Assembly (NCBI GenBank): GCA_937901435.1
Contig: CALGTJ010000377.1
Span: 1 to 7,500, forward strand
DNA from: an uncultured Rhodobacter sp.
Lineage (GTDB): Bacteria; Pseudomonadota; Alphaproteobacteria; Rhodobacterales; Rhodobacteraceae
Direction: 5' to 3'
Length of the DNA stretch: 7,500 nt
Shown here: piece by piece, positions 6,254-7,500 of the stretch
Layout of the letters: every line of letters begins with the position of its first letter
How positions within the stretch are numbered: the stretch's first letter is position 1
Program-made: the position numbers and the translations under genes
The notes under the pieces: model-generated
Told to the model about the DNA's origin: nothing
Database searches by the model: none
What the model saw: only the letters and a program-made list of their open reading frames with translations

Positions 6254-7079
6254 TCAGAAACGCAGGTGTCAGAACACCGTCCAGCACATGCGCGGTTGGT
6301 CCCGTCATCCAAACCCCATCCTCGCGCCAGTCAATTTCGATGTCTCCTCCATCCAGCGTGATCCGCACCTTGCGACCCGTCAGACCGCGCCGTGCAGCCG
6401 CAACCGCCACCGCACAAGAGGACGAGCCAGACGCAAGGGTCACACCCACGCCACGTTCCCACACGCGCATCCGCAGATGGTCTGGGGCGATCACATGGGC
6501 GAATTGCACATTGGTGCGCTCCGGGAACAGCGGATGATGTTCTATTTCGGCCCCGTGCTGGTCCAGATTGACAGCCTCGGCGTCGTCTACGAAAAAACTG
6601 CAATGCGGATTGCCCATGCCGGTCGCCGTAGGCGCGCCCTCTATCGGCAGCTCAAGCGTATCCATTTGATGTGCCAGCGGAACATCGGCCCATTCCAGCA
6701 AGGGCTGGCCCATGTTCACCCGAGTGAGGCCGTTGCCCGCATCCTCTGCCCGTAACAGCCCACGCTCTGTGCGCAGGGTGACCATGGATTTCCCCGTGTC
6801 GTCCATTACATAGCGCGCAATGCAGCGCGTGGCGTTACCGCAAGCGCCCGCAATGGATCCATCCGCGTTGAAGAAAATCAGCCGCACATCGGCAGAATCG
6901 TCGGCCATGATCACGGCAAGCTGGTCGAAACCGACACCGCGATGCCGATCGCCAATCGCACGCGCCAAGGAATCGGTCACAACCGGACCTCCCTCGCGGT
7001 GATCAAACACCACAAAGTCATTGCCAAGCCCGTGCATTTTCATGAACGGCAGGCCGGATTGTTCAATCAGGTCACTCAT
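6243..7079 (-). CDS. dapF: Diaminopimelate epimerase (second catalytic Cys replaced by Ser)
   Basis: DapF interconverts LL- and meso-diaminopimelate in the cytoplasm without cofactor, supplying lysine and peptidoglycan. From the ATG at 7079 it has 278 residues, the family norm, beginning [22 protein letters not shown]. Substrate-site residues known from Haemophilus DapF are all visible: N20 (GLGND), Q53 (FDQLAV), N71 (FNADGS), N157 (GMGNPHC), N190 (ERTNVQF) and E208-R209 (WERG). The first catalytic cysteine is C80 (GACGNATRC). The second, normally in ACGSG or ACGT, is serine here: S217 in TLASGSSSC, encoded by TCT. C222 is a different, non-catalytic position. The reading frame is otherwise intact, so it is probably active or altered rather than a pseudogene. 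A GTG at 7124 would add 15 residues that do not resemble the family; no ribosome site precedes either start. First gene of dapF-mtaB-GST. Confidence 0.94.
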   Translation of the reverse strand: MSDLIEQSGLPFMKMHGLGNDFVVFDHREGGPVVTDSLARAIGDRHRGVGFDQLAVIMADDSADVRLIFFNADGSIAGACGNATRCIARYVMDDTGKSMVTLRTERGLLRAEDAGNGLTRVNMGQPLLEWADVPLAHQMDTLELPIEGAPTATGMGNPHCSFFVDDAEAVNLDQHGAEIEHHPLFPERTNVQFAHVIAPDHLRMRVWERGVGVTLASGSSSCAVAVAAARRGLTGRKVRITLDGGDIEIDWREDGVWMTGPTAHVLDGVLTPAFLNGL

Positions 7080-7086
7080 ATGGCGG

Positions 7087-7115
7087 CGTATAGCGTGGTC
7101 AAAAGCGCTAATCCA
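7087..7115 (-). promoter_or_regulatory. Candidate dapF promoter implying a near-leaderless mRNA
   Basis: On the minus strand TGGATT (7115-7110) and TATACG (7092-7087) are 17 bases apart. The -10 element ends seven bases before the dapF ATG at 7079, so transcription would start at or beside the start codon. This fits the lack of any ribosome site there. The -35 match is mediocre, so the call is tentative. Confidence 0.3.
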
Positions 7116-7146
7116 GTGCGTCACACGAAAACTAATCTTTTTGCCC

Positions 7147-7175
7147 TTGACCCCCCTTGGTGGTTTTCCTAAACG
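7147..7175 (+). promoter_or_regulatory. Promoter of the tRNA-Lys gene
   Basis: TTGACC (7147-7152) and TAAACG (7170-7175) are separated by exactly 17 bases and lie 10 bases before the mature tRNA 5' end. GGGCGC just after the -10 resembles the GC-rich discriminator of stringently controlled stable-RNA promoters. Confidence 0.6.
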
Positions 7176-7185
7176 GGCGCTCTGT

Positions 7186-7261
7186 GGGCCGTTAGCTCAG
7201 TTGGTAGAGCAACTGACTTTTAATCAGTAGGTCGTTGGTTCGAACCCAACACGGCTCACCA
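7186..7261 (+). tRNA. tRNA-Lys (anticodon UUU)
   Basis: A full cloverleaf can be drawn. Acceptor 7186-7192 pairs with 7251-7257 (one G-U at the second pair). D-stem GCTC (7195-7198) pairs with GAGC (7207-7210). Anticodon stem ACTGA (7212-7216) pairs with TCAGT (7224-7228) around loop CTTTTAA, with anticodon TTT at 7219-7221. T-stem GTTGG (7234-7238) pairs with CCAAC (7246-7250) around TTCGAAC. Discriminator A is 7258 and the CCA end is encoded (7259-7261). It reads AAA and AAG lysine codons. An apparent recombinase gene ends only about 110 bases downstream in the opposite direction, so this tRNA is a candidate integration site. Confidence 0.98.
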
Positions 7262-7289
7262 CTTAAACCGCAAAATACTGCGGTTTAAG
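7262..7289. repeat. Perfect inverted repeat abutting the tRNA 3' end
   Basis: CTTAAACCGCA (7262-7272) and TGCGGTTTAAG (7279-7289) form an 11-bp perfect stem with a 6-base loop, starting at the base after the encoded CCA. No T run follows on plus, so it is an imperfect candidate for the tRNA terminator. Given the neighbouring recombinase-like gene, it could instead be a recombinase-binding site or part of an attachment region. The structure is certain; the role is not. Confidence 0.6.
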
Positions 7290-7322
7290 ACGGTATTTGC
7301 TCCACATGTAGCGCAAAGCAGA

Positions 7323-7348
7323 GCGCCTCAGATGCCAGTCTGAGGCGC
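7323..7348 (-). terminator. Probable terminator of the recombinase-like gene
   Basis: GCGCCTCAGA (7323-7332) and TCTGAGGCGC (7339-7348) form a perfect 10-bp, GC-rich stem with a 6-base loop. It lies 26 bases past the stop of the minus-strand partial gene. On that strand the stem is followed by TCTGCTTT, a weak T-rich tail. A role as an inverted repeat of an attachment site cannot be excluded. Confidence 0.5.
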
Positions 7349-7366
7349 GTGTGAAGTTTGTGTGAA
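7349..7366. repeat. Short tandem repeat of GTGTGAA, 11-base period
   Basis: GTGTGAA occurs at 7349-7355 and again at 7360-7366, both followed by T-rich bases. The 11-base spacing puts both copies on the same helix face. Two copies only, so chance is possible. Paired short direct repeats beside a recombinase gene can be arm-type binding sites. Confidence 0.3.
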
Positions 7367-7374
7367 TTTGGGCT

Positions 7375-7500
7375 TTATGCGGCACTCTCACCAGAATCTG
7401 TTTTGTACGGTGACTCGTCGGTGTTGCACGCGGTCGCGTTCGCAAGAGCATCCACGCCACGTGCGACTGACATGTTGTTGTGATGGGTGTAACGTAGCAA
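7375..7500 (-). CDS. Probable tyrosine recombinase/integrase, C-terminal end only
   Basis: A frame open from the right edge to a TAA at 7377-7375 gives the last 41 residues of a protein, starting LLRYTHHNNMSVARGVDALAN and ending DSGESAA. The RYTH motif followed by a short helix-forming stretch is how many phage-type integrases end: the Y (fourth visible residue) would be the DNA-attacking tyrosine, after which the protein usually stops within 20-40 residues, as here. The catalytic R-H-R part lies outside the window, so the assignment rests on a short motif plus position. It points towards the 3' end of tRNA-Lys, the common place for an island or prophage integrase. An internal ATG at 7473 could give a 32-residue ORF, but the open frame and motif favour a longer gene. 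Codons such as CTA and TTG stand out against the neighbouring genes. Moderate confidence. Confidence 0.55.
   Translation of the reverse strand: MLRYTHHNNMSVARGVDALANATACNTDESPYKTDSGESAA

Noticed and set aside
7263..7460. Minus-strand 65-codon frame starting MAWMLLRTRP
   Set aside because: It runs through both hairpins up to the tRNA end. A different frame on the same strand stays open to the window edge and carries the recombinase-like RYTH motif, so this one is a shadow.
1..7500. CRISPR arrays, insertion sequences or defence genes
   Set aside because: No regularly spaced repeats, terminal inverted repeats with transposase, or defence-type domains were seen. Apart from the right end, the genes are core metabolic and respiratory.

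Overview
The window looks like chromosomal DNA of a marine alphaproteobacterium, most likely a member of the Roseobacter group (Rhodobacterales). The grounds are: high but not extreme GC; a petA-petB Rieske/cytochrome b pair whose four haem-ligand histidines fall at the same residue numbers as in Rhodobacter; a type II lumazine synthase behind an FMN riboswitch; and the alphaproteobacterial style of the DapF and MtaB proteins. I cannot name the genus from sequence alone.

Layout. Positions 1-1302 (minus) hold petA (Rieske protein) and the first 239 codons of petB (cytochrome b). This is the start of the cytochrome bc1 operon, which runs off the left edge. A divergent intergenic stretch (1303-1597) carries a candidate pet promoter and a leader hairpin. 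A secreted outer-membrane beta-barrel protein resembling the LpxQ lipid A oxidase group follows on plus (1598-2266), closed by a strong bidirectional terminator (2288-2318). Two minus-strand genes come next: a YibF-like glutathione S-transferase (2330-2938) and, upstream of it, a PaiB-family FMN-binding protein (3004-3621).

Positions 3690-4353 (plus) form a riboflavin unit: an FMN riboswitch, a plausible Shine-Dalgarno-sequestering expression platform, and ribH2. Its stop codon overlaps that of a convergent minus-strand operon, dapF-mtaB-GST (7079 down to 4350), in which every gene touches or overlaps the next. This operon links lysine/peptidoglycan precursor synthesis, tRNA modification and a thiol-transferase-like protein. 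Its DapF has serine where the second catalytic cysteine is expected.

The right end changes character. A tRNA-Lys(UUU) gene with a good promoter (7186-7261) is followed by two perfect inverted repeats and a short tandem repeat. The last 126 bases are the 3' end of a minus-strand gene, open to the window edge, whose product has an RYTH motif like the active-site tyrosine region of tyrosine recombinases. This suggests that the edge of an integrated element begins at tRNA-Lys. Everything left of the tRNA looks like ordinary core chromosome.
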